64,000 nucleotides of DNA from Ophiostoma sp. CBS 140.51 (GCA_029298735.1 JANSLP010000117.1:1-64000), one strand, 5' to 3'; counted from the first letter of the stretch, positions 16,070-29,043 are shown. Notes: a model not told the origin generated them from the letters alone. Translations and numbers: made by a program.

Positions 16070-18477
16070 ATGGCGACCTACAGTGGGTCGACGACCTCCT
16101 GGCGCCGGGATGCCAGCTATGGAAACAGCACATCGCTCGCAGCCTCGCTCGCGCCTGCCTCTCCCACTGTCATTCCGAAACGCTCCTTCTCCACGAACGC
16201 CGTTGTCACGTCTGCATCCGCGACATCCCCATTGCCGTCACCCCGCTCACCCTATTCGACATCTCACGAATCTCCTTCATCTCCCAACACATCCAACGTC
16301 CGATTCTCTTCCTTTGCCTCCCCCACCGCCGCGTCGCGCCGCTCCTCGTACCTGTCGTCGCGCATTCGCATGATGGCCGTCGGCCTGACGCCCAGCGGCA
16401 CCAGCGGCACCGGCGCCAGCCTGGGCCAGCGCCACGCCGCCGAAGAAGAAGCCCGCGCTGAAGTTGATGTTTTGAGCTCGAGACTCGAAAAGACTTCGCA
16501 GCTGACAAAGAAGATTGAGGCTTGCCTCAATCGCCTCGATGCCACGGGCAAGAGCGTACGCGAGGTGGCTGGGCCGCTGAGCGGCGAGACCAAGCGACTT
16601 CAGACGTTGGGGAACAGTAGGTCCTCCCCCTGGTGTTCCAAGTAACTGCTCTTTCTAACAAGATAGATATCGAAAGCGTTATTGCTGCCATCGAACGGCT
16701 GCGGCAACCGGCGGAGAACAAGAACGAAGAAGAGCTCATTATCCGTGCAGGTCCCGAAAAGGCCGGCCTGCCAAAGTACCTGTCCTCCGTCCAGCGCCTC
16801 GACCGCTCGCTCAACGAAATGAAGGCCAGCAACCTCCGCTCGACACAGCAAACGATTGGCGAGCTGCAGCGCATCATCATGTCGGCCAATGCGCAGCTCG
16901 AGAGCTACTTTGACCAGCTGCTGCGTGCCGAGACCCCGCGCGATATTGAACCGCTCCACTTTGTCACCAAGAACAAGCCCTTCCCCCTCCTGTCTCAAGA
17001 TACGACATCACGACTGGGTCTCATCAATGCCCACCTGACAGCTTCGATGCGGAATAATGGTGGCGGTGGTGGTGCAGGTGGCGCTGGTGCGGGAGGCTCG
17101 GCTGGTGCTTCGATGCTGTCCGTCGGCTCTGGCAGCCAGGACTCCCCTGTGGCCCGCATTTATGCCGACATCCGTGGTCCATATATGGCCAACACACTCA
17201 AGAACCTGGCGGCAGCGAGTGTCAACACGACCAAGAAGAAGACAGCCGACGCCATCTACCGCTCCGGCACCAGCGGCATCGGCATGTACGCCCAGTCCAT
17301 GGAGGGTCTGTTCTTGGCCGAGCACGAGAACATTTGCAGCATTTTCACGCGTGACGACTGGGGTACCGTCTTTCAGAGCGCCTGCCAGAACGCGCTTAAC
17401 GAGCTCGCCCGCACCCTGCGTGAATTGAACAGCCACATCAAGGCCCACCCGCAGACCGACTGCTACCTGGCCTATGAGGTCGTCGAGATCATTTCGGGCC
17501 TCTCGAACCAGCTCGATACCCGCACAGGCGAGCTCAAGTCAGCCCTGGCCGCATCCCTCAAACCCGTCCGCGACACGGCCAAGTCGTCCCTTGGTGAGCT
17601 GCTCGAGGACACCAAGCGTCGTGTTACCGCCCTGCAGACCCTGCCGCTTGACGGCGGGCCGGTACCCATTGTGTCTGAGACGATGCAGCGCCTGCAGACC
17701 ATGGTCGACTTTTTGCGTCCCATCTCGAGCATAATGATCTCGTTGGGCGATGGAGGCTGGCGGGCCGGTGCCGCACCCCGGGGTGGTGGAGCTGGCGCCT
17801 CCGAAGCCATCCCGAGCTTGGCGTCGTTTGACGTCGGCGCTGATGGTCGCGAGATCTTTGCGCACTACTGCACGGATACCCTCGACGGCCTGCTGTCGGC
17901 ACTCGATGCTCGTGCCCGCGCTACCCAGGGCCGTAAGCCCGTGGTCGGTGTGTTCTTGGCCAACAGCATCGCCATTGTCGAGCGCATGATCCGTGACTCG
18001 GACCTTGCTCCCCTCCTGGAGAGCCGCCAGGCCAGCGTGCTTGAGCCCTGGCGCAAAAAGGCCACCGCCTTGTATACTGAAACCTGTAAGGACGTCTCGA
18101 TGCACCTGTTTGACGTCATCCACACGAACCGTGGTCCTGGTGGCGGTGGCGGTGGCGGCGGTGGTGGCCGGCCCGCATCAGGCCAAAACGGCATCGACTC
18201 ATCGTCCATTGTGCGCGGTCTGTCGTCCAAGGATAAAGAAAACATCAAGGGCAAGTTCACTGCCTTTAACCTGTCCTTTGACGACATGGTGGCCAAGCAC
18301 CGGTCCTTCAGTATGGAGCGCGAGGTGCGCCAGGCGTTTGCACGGGATATTCAGCAGATGTTGGAGCCGTTGTACAACCGGTTCTGGGACCGCTACCACG
18401 AGATTGACAAGGGCAAGGGCAAGTACGTCAAGTACGACAAGGCGAGCATTTCTGCCGTGTTTGTGAGTCTGTACTAG
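16070..18477 (+). CDS. EXO70: Exocyst complex subunit EXO70
   Basis: Exons 16070-16616 and 16667-18477 join in frame (LGN/NIESVIAAIERL at the junction) to about 785 residues. EXO70 tethers secretory vesicles to PI(4,5)P2-rich plasma membrane at growth sites and binds Rho GTPases. The first 110 residues are Ser/Ala/Pro-rich. A helical coiled-coil segment (about 125-190, VDVLSSRLEKTSQLTKKI) leads into the long helical-rod EXO70 domain, with GMYAQSMEGLFLAEHENI and the C-terminal FNLSFDDMVAKHRSFS and EPLYNRFWDRY segments. The protein is longer than many fungal homologues because of two Gly-rich insertions (about 312-328 and 672-683) and an Ala/Gly-rich loop (about 545). The 50-nt intron puts its CTAAC only 8 nt from the AG. 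Confidence 0.95.
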
Positions 18478-19529
18478 ACATGGAGCCCGGTGAACATTGC
18501 CCCGGACAATATTGTCCGAGCCTCTCTCGCCCTCTCTCTACAAAAGTGCATCATCCCACAATACAGCAATGATGCAACTGAGCTTCGTTTAGGCAACGAA
18601 AATTCGGTGAGAGGCCAAGGTTGAACAAGAAACGAGAGGCAGAGGAGAGACAGGATCGAGTGCTGCAACTGCACTGCTGCGTTGCCTCTTTCTCGTACTC
18701 ACCGTGCATCAGGCTGTCAGGCTGCAGGGCGAGTCGCTGGAACCCTGCTCTCCATGGCACGTCTAATGGAGGGGCGTGTGCATCTTGACTCTCATATCTG
18801 GCCTCCTCCTTTCTGAATTTTTCGACTTCGCCTCGCTTCTCCAACACCACGCATAATGCAAACAGCAGTCTCCCCTCCAAGGATACATCAAATAGAGACA
18901 ACGAGACACGAAAAAGAAAGCAAGTGCCGGAAATGGAGGGATGGCTGATACCGCTCTCTTGGGAAAGAAAAATTGCCCGAGCAAGCCTTGTTGTCGAGGA
19001 CGACCACCACAATTGCTAAGCGAGCTGCACAAGGCTACGATGTGGTTACTCTTTTCTTCGATGTGCGTTTTCCCGCCGAGCACACCTTTTCTCTGCCTAT
19101 CTTCTTGCCTCTTGGCCATTTTTTGGGCAGCAAAGCCAGATCAGTTGCAGTGCAGCTCTCTCATCGACATGCAGTACGCAACGCTGCACTGCATTTGCAT
19201 GCCTGTAAACCTACTCATTGCGATTAAGACGACGACAAACAAGGCTTGCAGGACGACAAGCAAATGGCACGAGGCTCTCTCTCTCTCCACTGTCTGTTCC
19301 ACCTTCTTACTCCGCCCGTCATGCAGCGAGGTTCATCGTCGAGAGGGGTGAAAGGTGCATGTGCATTGCAGCAGCAGTCGACCAAAAGGGGCAGAGGGCT
19401 GCTGAGAGGGCTGGCTGACTTAAGACGCGACTGCACGTACGAAAAAACACACACTTCCCCATTGAGAAAGGAGCTGCAGGAGTTGCAGAGCTGCAGCTGC
19501 AGCGCATGGAAGGGATCATGTCGAAAGGT

Positions 19530-19544
19530 GGGGGGGGGGGGGGG
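19530..19544 (+). repeat. Poly-G run
   Basis: Fifteen consecutive G residues on the plus strand, a potential G-quadruplex or slippage site; the exact length may be a sequencing uncertainty. Confidence 0.8.
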
Positions 19545-20444
19545 AAGATTTGCAGGGCAGCATGCTCTCTCTTCGGGACCGAAAGGAGAGAAGGATTTCG
19601 GGGCAAGGCCTACCTTGAAGGCGTGCCTGTTGTCAATTTTTTGTTGGGACCTCTTGGGGGCGGATGTGCAGTTTTTAAATGTCTTTGTTTTTTGCAACGT
19701 TTTCCATTAGCTAATGTTTTTTTCATGTTTCTTTTCATACCCATATTCGTTTTATTTTACAGTTCATTCAAACACAATACAAAACGAACTCACACAAATT
19801 TCGTACGAAGTGAAAAAAAGCGCACAAAATGTAACACCATGAATGCCCAAGCGGTGAGCAAGTTGCCGTTTGTGACTGCTCAGCTTGACAAGCCCAATGG
19901 AGACAAGATAGGTCGCAAAATAACACAATATCGTACAATTCTTGTGTCTTCTGCCTCGTATGGTCCTGATGTTTGGAATTGCCGTTGCTCTTTTGAGATG
20001 CTCGTATTGTTCAGCGTTTCCTTGGCCTTGGTTATCAGTGAATACCGCGATATTAAGTGCCAGTCATGAAGTTGAAGTTGTCCGTTTTGTTATCGTCCAA
20101 AAAGCGAACCACTGTGTTGAGACTTTGGATATCATATTTACTCGGCCAAGAGTGACAAGCGACATAACTGACAAAGCAGTCGGAGCAAGGCAGAAAGCTC
20201 GCCCGCATTCTTCTCTTGGAGAATATGTCGAATTATTGTCTCGTTGAGGTGAGTGTCTCCGGAATGATCAGCGCAGGGTTCTCAATTTCAGTCTGACTTC
20301 AGCTGCACGTCGTCGTGGAGGATGAAAAGAAAAAAAAGGCTGCAGGTCAAACCAGGCCTCCCAGGGTGGGCCGTATTTTGTTGTTGAGGTGAAGGACAAT
20401 GTGGCCTAGTCTTATGGCATAACGACCGTGCAGAGCCTAATAAC

Positions 20445-20501
20445 GTGCAGTATGTTCAGGATGTGCAGGATGCGCAGGATGTGCAGGACGTGCAGGTGCA
20501 G
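20445..20501 (+). repeat. 9-bp minisatellite (GTGCAGGAT-type)
   Basis: Five 9-bp units close to GTGCAGGAT followed by two GTGCAG half units. The array is open on the plus strand as a VQD repeat, but no gene context supports translation. Confidence 0.75.
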
Positions 20502-22281
20502 GAGCATCAGGGCATCAGGGCACAGAGCAGGCAATGCAATGCACGAAGCCATTTTGGGGTGACAGAGAGGACAAAAAAACTGCATGGAAATGCAAAACGA
20601 AGTGCCAATGGCAGCCTGGTGCATGAGGAAACAAAAACAATACACGACATGGCAAAGAGAGGTGAGTTGGTCAAAGTGGTCAAATTGACCATCGTCCCAG
20701 GTTCAAGACCTTGGGCAGGCAGTCGTATTCGGAAAGTAAGGCACACACAAAATGTGATAAAATTAAACAACAGTTACCCAATAATCGACAATGAGATTCC
20801 CAAAAATACAGTCCTGCAGAAAAAAAGCCCAAGTAGTCCTTGTTCACCGTTCACCGTTGCAAGAAAAAAAAAAGATTGACCAAGTACAAATGTAATAATA
20901 AAACAAAAGCGAGTGTCCAATGTTGTATCCTTCATAATGCCCTAAATAAATATCCCAAAATGTTTGCCCAAGAGGTATCCAAAAGTTCACAACTATCCCA
21001 AAAACTCCCAGAGTCAAGATGTGTTCTTCATAACACCATTCCATATATGAATCGTAGATCAAATAACCAAAGATGCAAAGCGAATGTCGTAGCCCTCCGA
21101 TAGGGCAGTGGAAGCCAAAAACTCCGTAAAGAAATACAAAGTAGTAGATAGTACATAAAATCGTTCTCTCGTCATAATAAACCAAAGGAATGTGATAAAA
21201 AGTGAAAATGAAAGGGGGAAGAAAAGAGAAATGAAAAACTGCAGCGTTGGGCGCAGGGTGCATGCGTGTTGTGCCGATGTGAATGTGATTTTCACTGTCG
21301 TGGCAGACTTTGCTCCTGCATCGCAGCTGGCTGCAACCGCGGTCTGGCTGGTCCATTGGGACCTTGAGAAGCAATGAGGCCTTTGAGGCTTCAAAGAGTA
21401 GGTAGACTTTGGCTGACCTGGCTGCATGCGATGCACATCCGCCCCTAAGTTGCAGTGTTGCAGGGGAGACGCCCAATGCCCCCAATGCCCCAATATAGTA
21501 GCGACGACGTGGACAAAGCGAGGCCCAAGATGGGACACGATCGACAAAAGAACTGAAGAAATGAGGTGGGGGAAGAAAGGATAAAATATAAAAGAAAGAA
21601 AAATGTGCAAAAAAGGGGGTGTATCATAAGAAGTGAAATGGGGGAATAAGAAAGTAAGAACAGAAATCGGAAGCCTAGAGAGCGAAAGCGGCGTCAACGC
21701 GGCCGGACCGGACCAGTCGTTTCCTCTCGGTGAGAAGCTGCTGCTTTGTTGTCTTGTTGTCGTTGTTTTGATTGAGGGTGAGTCACGGTGTGGTCCCCTA
21801 CGCCGAAGCAGCTTCTCTTGTTGATTGGCCCAGGTCAATGTGCAGACCGAGTGGGCTAAGAGTAGGGCGAGAGAGACGGAGACGAAAGAAAGAAAGGCGG
21901 CAGCCGAGACAGGTAAAGAGAGGCGCAGGACATGCAGAAAAGTAGTTTTGCAGGTGCAGTGAGGAGAAGAGAGGAAGAGAGGCAAGAGGTGGGAAGGATT
22001 GGTTCACCCCCCAAGCTGCAGCCAAAGTGATGCATGGAACGTGTGCCGGCCTGGGGGACTTGGGGTGGTGTAAGCTCCCGATTTGGACATATGAACTAAA
22101 GTCGAAAGAAAAAAGGGAAAGAAAAGGGCTGAGTCCTGGCTGTCTTGAGGCTGCCTCGGCCGAGAGAGTGTGGTAACGACAAGGCAGGTCAACCGGATGT
22201 CGAGGAAGAGGTATGGAGGTGAGGATGAGAGACAAGAATGACAAGGAAGACGCGATGTTCAAGAGGTGGGTGTCATTTTGT

Positions 22282-22407
22282 CTAGTCCGACGGGCACCGG
22301 TGGCAGTTCTTGCTGCCGCCGCAGTACTCGTGCGTACCGTAGTCGACGGCGCGGCAGCAGTACGTGCAGCACTGGTTGACGAGCTGGGCGATTTCCTTGA
22401 TATCCAT
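22282..22407 (-). CDS. Small cysteine-rich peptide, 41 residues
   Basis: I do not recognise the family by name. ATG at 22407 (context CGACAATGG), stop at 22284-22282. The 41-residue product starts MDIKEIAQLV and has seven Cys in the pattern CCx2CCx10Cx5Cx2C, with acidic and basic residues between them. There is no signal peptide, so a cytosolic or nuclear location is likely. Support for a real gene is contextual. A TATATAAA box lies about 265 bp upstream, and the roughly 240-nt stretch between box and start is CT/CA-rich and contains no ATG on the coding strand, so this is the first start codon of the predicted transcript. The frame is open further upstream, but without an in-frame ATG after the TATA box. 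Metal binding (metallothionein- or zinc-knuckle-like) is only inference. Confidence 0.68.
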   Translation of the reverse strand: MDIKEIAQLVNQCCTYCCRAVDYGTHEYCGGSKNCHRCPSD

Positions 22408-22669
22408 TGTCGAGGTTGACGTGGTTTGTCTTGAGACGTTTTGATAAGATAAGCCTGGCAAGCAAAGTGACTCTAGAATAGCGAGGTAGCAAAAAGCTTG
22501 GAAAAGTAGAGTATAAAGGTGGATGAAAGTGATGGCTGTTAGTAGATGTTGCTGGCAATTGTGTTTGTCTGAGATGTCTGAGATGAGGTTCGAGATGTTT
22601 ATTTGAGCTAGTGAAGAGTGGATGGGGAGAAGAGATGACAGACTAAACCAAGGACGGAAGGGATAAGGC

Positions 22670-22677
22670 TTTATATA
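22670..22677 (-). promoter_or_regulatory. TATA box of the small cysteine-rich peptide gene
   Basis: TATATAAA on the minus strand, followed by a pyrimidine-rich, ATG-free leader up to the start codon at 22407. This architecture resembles strongly expressed fungal genes. Confidence 0.6.
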
Positions 22678-25600
22678 GGGAAAGAGGGAAAGAGCCGACG
22701 ACAAGGAGGCTGTGACGAAAATCGTCGTGCAAATCCCCCAGAGCAATGATGCGAGAGAAAAACGTGGACGTGGCAGGGGGAGGGGGGTGTGGAGGAAGGA
22801 GCGAGTGAGAGATCGGAAGACAGGGAGAGTACGACCGAGGGTTGGAAATATTACGACGATTATTATTATGAGGGCAAAAGGGCAAGAAGGCACAAAAAGG
22901 GCAGGAACAAGGCCGAACGCGGACCAGTGAGAGCCAGCGTCACCGCCAAAACAGGTAACCACGACCTTTGGGCCACTCGTGTGCTTTTTTTTTCTTTCTA
23001 CACACACACCGCACCTTCTTTTAGTGGCAGTTTTGCTCTTGTTAGTGCCGATCGTGACTTTGTGGCAGTCCTAGCGATTCGGAGGGGGAGAGGAGAGCCA
23101 ATAAAGGAAAGAGGGAATTATTCCTAGAGAGGGGAAACGTTGTGAGGCACGAGAGACCGGGGTGTGTGGTCACTCAGTAAGGCGCTGGGTTTTGGGCCGT
23201 GGCTAGTGGGCCGATATCCAACGAAAAGAGGAATTTATCAAAAGAAGAGAGGCGTTAAAAGGGAGGGATTTAGAGTGATACAAGAGACGATGATAAAATA
23301 ATATAAAAAAGGACGTTGTAGGTGTTCGAGTAATAAAACTCAAAAACGCTCAAAATGGGATTTATGGGCTCAAAATGCACAATGACAGCGTGCATTTGTG
23401 CAGAAAGAGTGAGATAAAACATAAAACAGGGGACTAGGGACGAAGAAAGAATACACGAAGAAGCAAAGAGAAGGAAAAAGAGGCGTCCGCTAGGCAGGTA
23501 GCATATTGTCCATATCATGTCACATATTATTACTCCAGGGCTGAGCAGGGGTCCTTCTTGATTTGCTTTCTTGCTTCGTCTCTTCGTTTTTGCATCTTTG
23601 ACGAAGTGCGCACCCCTCTTTCCGTTTTCTTCTCTACCTATGTCCTTTCTCTTTTTCTCTCCTTCCTCGTTGCTGCTTATTACTTGGCGGTGTGCTACGA
23701 AAAAGAGAAAAAGGGGGGTGGTGGAAGAAGGGTCACGAGGATGGGCTGATGGCTTCTTTCTATTTGCCAAGCCGGCACGTCAGGAGAGTAGGTATGAAAC
23801 GGAAAACGGACAAGGGAACGGTGAGGCCTTTGGGGGCGAGCAGGAAGAGAATGCGCGAGGGACCATCACAAGCAACAAGAGAAAGAGGTCGCAAAAAGAG
23901 AAAAGGAGCGAACGAGATACTACTTCGAACAGGGCGAGGCGACAAGAGGGGGATGATGGGAAGAGGGGAAGGCGCGACGGGCGGGCGCGGCGCTATGGCA
24001 CGGAGCACAAGGAAAATAAACCATGGAGGGAAAATGCAGATGGGAGTGGTTTCAGTAGAAAGAAGAGGGGAAACAGTGAAGAGATACGTTGTAAGGATTA
24101 CCGAACACGGAAACAGCCTTCCTTCACTCCACGTTTGTTTCCGTTTTAGTCGTGTAAGTCGTCTGCCCCTAGACTGCGAACGAAGGCACGCACATGGGAT
24201 CCTGCAACGGAGGGTGACGATGGACTCTTGGCCCTGCGCTGCACTATTTCGTATTGTGCAACCAGGCGCGACATACACGTTGTCGTCGTCCCTTGTCCTT
24301 TTTTTGTGCCTTTTTTGCTCTGCCCTTTCTATTGCCGACACAGCAAGACGACGCGCAAAACACACGTCACAACGCAACCCTTAAACCCCTGCAAAACAAA
24401 CATCGTTATTTATCGTCCGTTGTCGTTTTGCTGTTTGCCGGCCTCTGGCATTTTCATCAACAGAACAAGTTGACAAGCTTGCGATCCTCTTCCCTCTCTC
24501 TCTCTGGCCCGGCCCTTGGCATACGGACATGTTCGGCCCAACTTTGCCATTGCCGCTCGACCTTGACTCTGGCTTCTCCTACTTCTCCTGCTCGACCCCT
24601 CTTCTTCCTCTCTTCTCTTGATTGATACTTTGATGTCTCCATCTCTTCCCTCGCCTTCCTGTCCACCCACCTTCTCCGCACTCTATCTGCAGACATACCG
24701 CGCACCATGCAGACCAAACATCAGTGCATGTCTGATGTCCAGTACCCTTCCTTGCCCTGCAATCTGCACGCCCCCTCCTCTCCATCCGCTCCTTCCCTCC
24801 AGCTTCTTTCCTGATTTGGAAGCAAGAGTCACTGCCTGACAAAATTGAGTGGAGGCTTAATACGGTAGCTATTATCTCTGATATGGAAGGATATTCCCAG
24901 CACAACAGCGCACAAAGCACGAATGTACGGACCAAGTACACGCTCAAATGTATTTTTATCTCGTCTGGTCGCAATGGGAGCACCCGCCTGCCGGTATCTG
25001 CCATGCACCTCGCATCCGCAGTCGACCGCATGCCTGCACTTCGCATCGCTGGCCTGCTTTTTTCTGGGGCCGTCTTTGCTTGTTGGTTTCGTTTTGATGT
25101 TTATGCTTTTCTTTCTATCTGACTTTCCTTTTTTTATTTGTTTCGTTTTATCCGCCCTGCGCCTTGCTGCCTTGTGTCCACAGCTGCCTATAACAGACGC
25201 TCTTATGGGGGACCAGCTCCTTCCAAAAATACGACGAAACACAGTGTTGGTCACTCCTTCCCAGAAACACATCACGGCATGCCGCACGTGGATAAGGTAC
25301 AACGAGCATCGCCTCGCCGCACATCCTCCCGCTATTTCCCTTTTTACTGAGCCTCTTTGCTCTCTTTTGCACTCTTTCCGTCTCCTTTTTTTCAGCTCAC
25401 TCACGCCTTTCTTACCTCCCGCGCCTAAGACGGGCTTCGCCGCAAAAAAAAACAAAAAAAACAGTCGTATTACAATCACCCGCGCGCGTAGCCCTGTAGC
25501 CCGTCTTTTCCGCCTTTTACAGAGAAGCCTGTACCTTACAAGCGGGCGGAAAGAAACAATGAGGGGGAAAGAAAATAAGATCACATCTCCACTTGTTTAA

Positions 25601-25803
25601 TGCCTGTTGGGTATGCCAGGTCAGCGGACATCATTTACCAGCTTGGTTGGCTTGCCTCTTCAGCTGGCTGCGCCTTTGCCCTTCCGCAAATCTCCGTATC
25701 GTGTTGTCCAGTGTCATTTTTATATGTATTTTATATCGTGTTAAATCGTTATTTTGTACTTTCTTTTTCCTTGCTGCAAGGCGCAAAGAGGGGAAAGTGC
25801 GTG

Positions 25804-25822
25804 AGAGAGAGAGAGAGAGAGA
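25804..25822 (+). repeat. (GA)n microsatellite
   Basis: Uninterrupted GA dinucleotide tract of about nine units inside a purine-rich block. Confidence 0.8.
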
Positions 25823-28790
25823 GGCGGAAGGAAGGTGGGAGGGGTGTTTGACCCAGAGCAGCGGTGAGGGGGTACACGGAAGGAGCGAACGAGAGACAAC
25901 AACAACCAATCGTAGTAGAAAGATGGGCTCAAAAGTGCCACGAGATGCCCACGAGCTATGAAGAAGGCGCGGTTGTGCGAATGGAAAGAACGAACGTCGC
26001 CATGGCCCAACCCGGCCGCGCCTGCTAGTCAGGGACATTTCAAGGCACACTCCCACGGAAGGCAAAGAACGTTGGGATGTGGAACGGCCAGATAAGGAAG
26101 GGACGAGTGGGATGAGAGAAGCTGCCGTTTTTCACAGTCGTCATTTGTAATGTGACGTGCCCGAGGCCTTGAGGGAAGCAAGGAGTTACCCTCATCACTC
26201 CTTCCTCTCCTCTTCACTGGTTGGACGAAACGAATGTGACAGACTTCTTTATTATTTTCCGCCCTTCTTCGCTCTGTTTCTTTATCGCAAGTCACATTCC
26301 AAAAGAGAGGCCCGAATGACCACATCGTGAAAGGGCAAGGACTGATGCGGAGACGCAAACATGAGCAGACGATAAAGAACACTTCAGCGAATCCGACGCG
26401 GGTCCGCATAGCCACACAAAGTGGGACACCCTTGCAAAGGACTTTTTTTACTCTTCTCCTCACTTTTCTTTCATTTGCACAATCTCATGATGATAGCTGC
26501 CTGTCGTCAATTTTGCCTTGTCCTCTTGTCATCATTCACACCCAATTTCCCCATCCCACACCCCGTTTCATCTTGATTGACGCCCGGGCAAGTCCGTCAG
26601 AGCTCGAGGCACAACAAAAGGCATAAAACAACAAAAATGGAAACCCGGGCCATATTATTGTGGTGTTCTAAGTGGCCGATGTTTACTCCTTCTCTCCTAC
26701 TTTTGCTCACGAGGACAACTGGAAAGAACGTCCGCCTCTTTTTCTTTTTCTTCCCTGATAGCCGATCCTGCCGGGGGTGTCTTCATCAACACCATTTGTC
26801 TTGATTACAGTTCTGTTTGTCAGTTCTTTTCCCGTTCACTTGCCATCTTCTACTTTCCATCTCTGCTTCCCTGTTTTCTATTGCCTTGTGGTCATGGCCG
26901 ATCCCGACTTGATTGGATGGCATCAAGTCATGCCCTTGTCGGGGCCTGCATCGTCATCACGATCGACCAGCGAGAGCAAACACTCACTCCAGAGTCCGTG
27001 GTCAGCCCTCCTCACATCTTGCACAGTTGCAGAATGATGGCTCCAGAAGGAATAGGACAACAAATGTCGCAGTGGCCGACGTCAGGCAAGGCAGTGCAGA
27101 ATCCGCCTCGACATGCCTTGTCCTTTCCCTTCTTCTTTGGTTTTGAACTCTTCTTTGTATCACCATCATTGTTCCTGCCCGTTCCTACTTTTGCCTTGCT
27201 CCTTCTTGGAAGCCATTTTCCGCCCCTTGCGCGTGTTTGAGAAGGCGAGAGGCGAGAGAGAAGGATTATCACGTCGTCACAGCATGCATCATGTCGGCAG
27301 TCTTCAGCGGCCTTGGAGTTGGGCCTGACGGACATTCCAATTCGCATCCCAACCTGTCCCGACTTCTTCCTTTGCTATGTTGTGGAATGAAAGACTCGTG
27401 CCGCCGCCAGTGGAAAGGCACCAGCGTGGGATGTCGGCACATGAAGCTATGAGGGCCATGGGCCCATGGGACACAAAGACACGAGACACAAAGGCAATGC
27501 AGGAGGGAAGCCGACCGGCACAAAAGACGGAAAAAACGATGGAAACTGAGTGGCTCATCTTGAGAACGAAACTGCAGCCATGGCTTCCGAAGGCGCACAC
27601 CGATCCTGTGCTCCCAAGGGGGTCAAAGAGACAGAAAATACTCGGCTGCACATTAATACACAGTGGTGTTCTATCAACGGCCCCTGCTACTAACCTCACC
27701 GACCGTTCCTTAAAGTTGACCGTCTAGTTTTGGGCGCCAGTGCATCACTGCCTCTTCTTGCACGCTTCCGTTGGACTCTGTGTTGTCCGCCTCCTTTCCT
27801 TCACGTTTCGAATGCTACGTGCTGTTGTGCAACCACCCTTTTCCGGCATCAGAGCATGGGATCAGAAGCGACCGACTGTTGATGAGTATGTATCTCCGTG
27901 GAGGGGCAGAGGCCTTTTTTTTTTTTTTGCAAAGCGCGCATTGCGCCAGAATAGGCATGTTCATTTTCTTGTGTGACAGTATCGATGAAGAAGCAATCTT
28001 CTGTTGGTCGTGTCGCCCCTTGTCGTCCTTTGACCCCGACCTTCCATTTTCTTCTTTTCTTCTATTTGTCCTCCTTTACTGAAGTTCACGGAGGTGGCTT
28101 TAGTGGCTTTGTGTAACTGTGCTCACAAAAACCCATGACGCGCAATTGCCTGATCAGTATTATGGCCAGATGGACGACTAGTTGTGACTGAGATATGGTA
28201 AGTTGAGGACGGATTTTGACCCCATCTCTGGCGGCTCCCTTCACATCTCGTTTCCCACTGCCACGTCGTCAACTTTGAAACCTTGTCGGATAAGAGGCAA
28301 GAACAGACGATACCATGAGTCGGGCCATCACCCGACAGCTTGAGTTTATCGTCACAATCGTTTTTCAGACTGCCGCTCTATCCGCGTCTATTTCAGTGAG
28401 TGGCTACATTCAAAAATACCGGGCGATGTCGGCAATCTATCACATCTATCCTACTGTTTATCTATCTCTTAGAGGTTAAAGACTGTGAAGATGACTAGAA
28501 GTAGTAAGGATATATGAGCTGGTCCTCGAAAAGTCTTTCAAACTATTGATTATTGATGAGAAGGTCATTCCTCACCAGACACAAATACGGCCATCTCCCC
28601 GATGTGAAACTTATGGTGAGATTGTCATAGGCAGCTACATAGTCACATACACCCTCACTACATGAACAATTTTTTTTAAAAAAGGAAAATGAGATGGTAT
28701 TATGCCTCGCGGATTTATTGTGGTATGATGATGTTCTTTGAAACAGCAAGTTTTGTTGGGGGGCATGTCGACGCAAGGTACCGGAGAAAT

Positions 28791-28911
28791 ATGAGATGAG
28801 ATGAGATTATGAGATGAGACGAATAAGTAGCGCCAATCTCATAGAGCACATGAGATGAAGTGCAGTATGAGATCTCATGTAAGGACTCACAATCTCTCAT
28901 GAAATCTCATA
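28791..28911. repeat. Cluster of ATGAGAT and ATCTCAT motifs
   Basis: Within 120 bp the heptamer ATGAGAT occurs at least six times and its reverse complement ATCTCAT at least three times, including the perfect palindrome ATGAGATCTCAT at about 28867-28878. The mixed orientation allows several alternative hairpins. Confidence 0.75.
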
Positions 28912-29043
28912 GTATAGGGCTAGCAAAACATATGACTAATTGTAGAAGATATGTTACATGTGCATTCTAGTTTTGCTTTTTATGAAAAGGAAGAAGGAAA
29001 GTAAATAGGTAAGTCCTGGTTTTATCCCTTTCTTTTAAAACAT

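Larger units (their letters stand above)
18478..22281. other. Gene-free region of 3.8 kb
   Basis: No supported protein gene. The region holds a run of 15 G, a 9-bp minisatellite (both listed separately), and AT-rich DNA at 19660-20060 and 20730-21230. Plus-strand frames such as the 76-codon one starting at 19840 lack recognisable domains or codon bias. Confidence 0.45.

Noticed and set aside
19840..20069. Plus-strand 76-codon frame starting MNAQAVSKL
   Set aside because: Hydrophobic stretch near the end but no homology signal or promoter; A/T-rich context makes chance likely.
20690..20725. T-arm-like CCCAGGTTCAAGACCTTGGG
   Set aside because: The stem needs a bulge and no acceptor, D or anticodon arm can be built upstream, so it is not a tRNA.
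21059..21985. Minus-strand 308-codon frame rich in Ser/Phe/Leu
   Set aside because: It lies opposite a purine-rich plus strand; composition reflects a CT tract, no domain is visible and there is no ATG with a supporting promoter.
22408..23007. N-terminal extension of the small cysteine-rich peptide to a 241-codon frame
   Set aside because: There is no in-frame ATG downstream of the TATA box before 22407, and the extension has leader-like CT-rich composition.
23692..24384. Plus-strand 230-codon frame rich in Arg/Lys/Gly
   Set aside because: Arises from a purine-rich tract; composition is that of AGR-rich DNA, and the opposite strand is equally open.
26777..27240. CT-rich leader followed by ATG at 26894 with a 47-codon frame
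   Set aside because: The leader looks promoter-like, but the peptide has no recognisable features and there is no TATA box or conserved pattern, so I did not call a gene.
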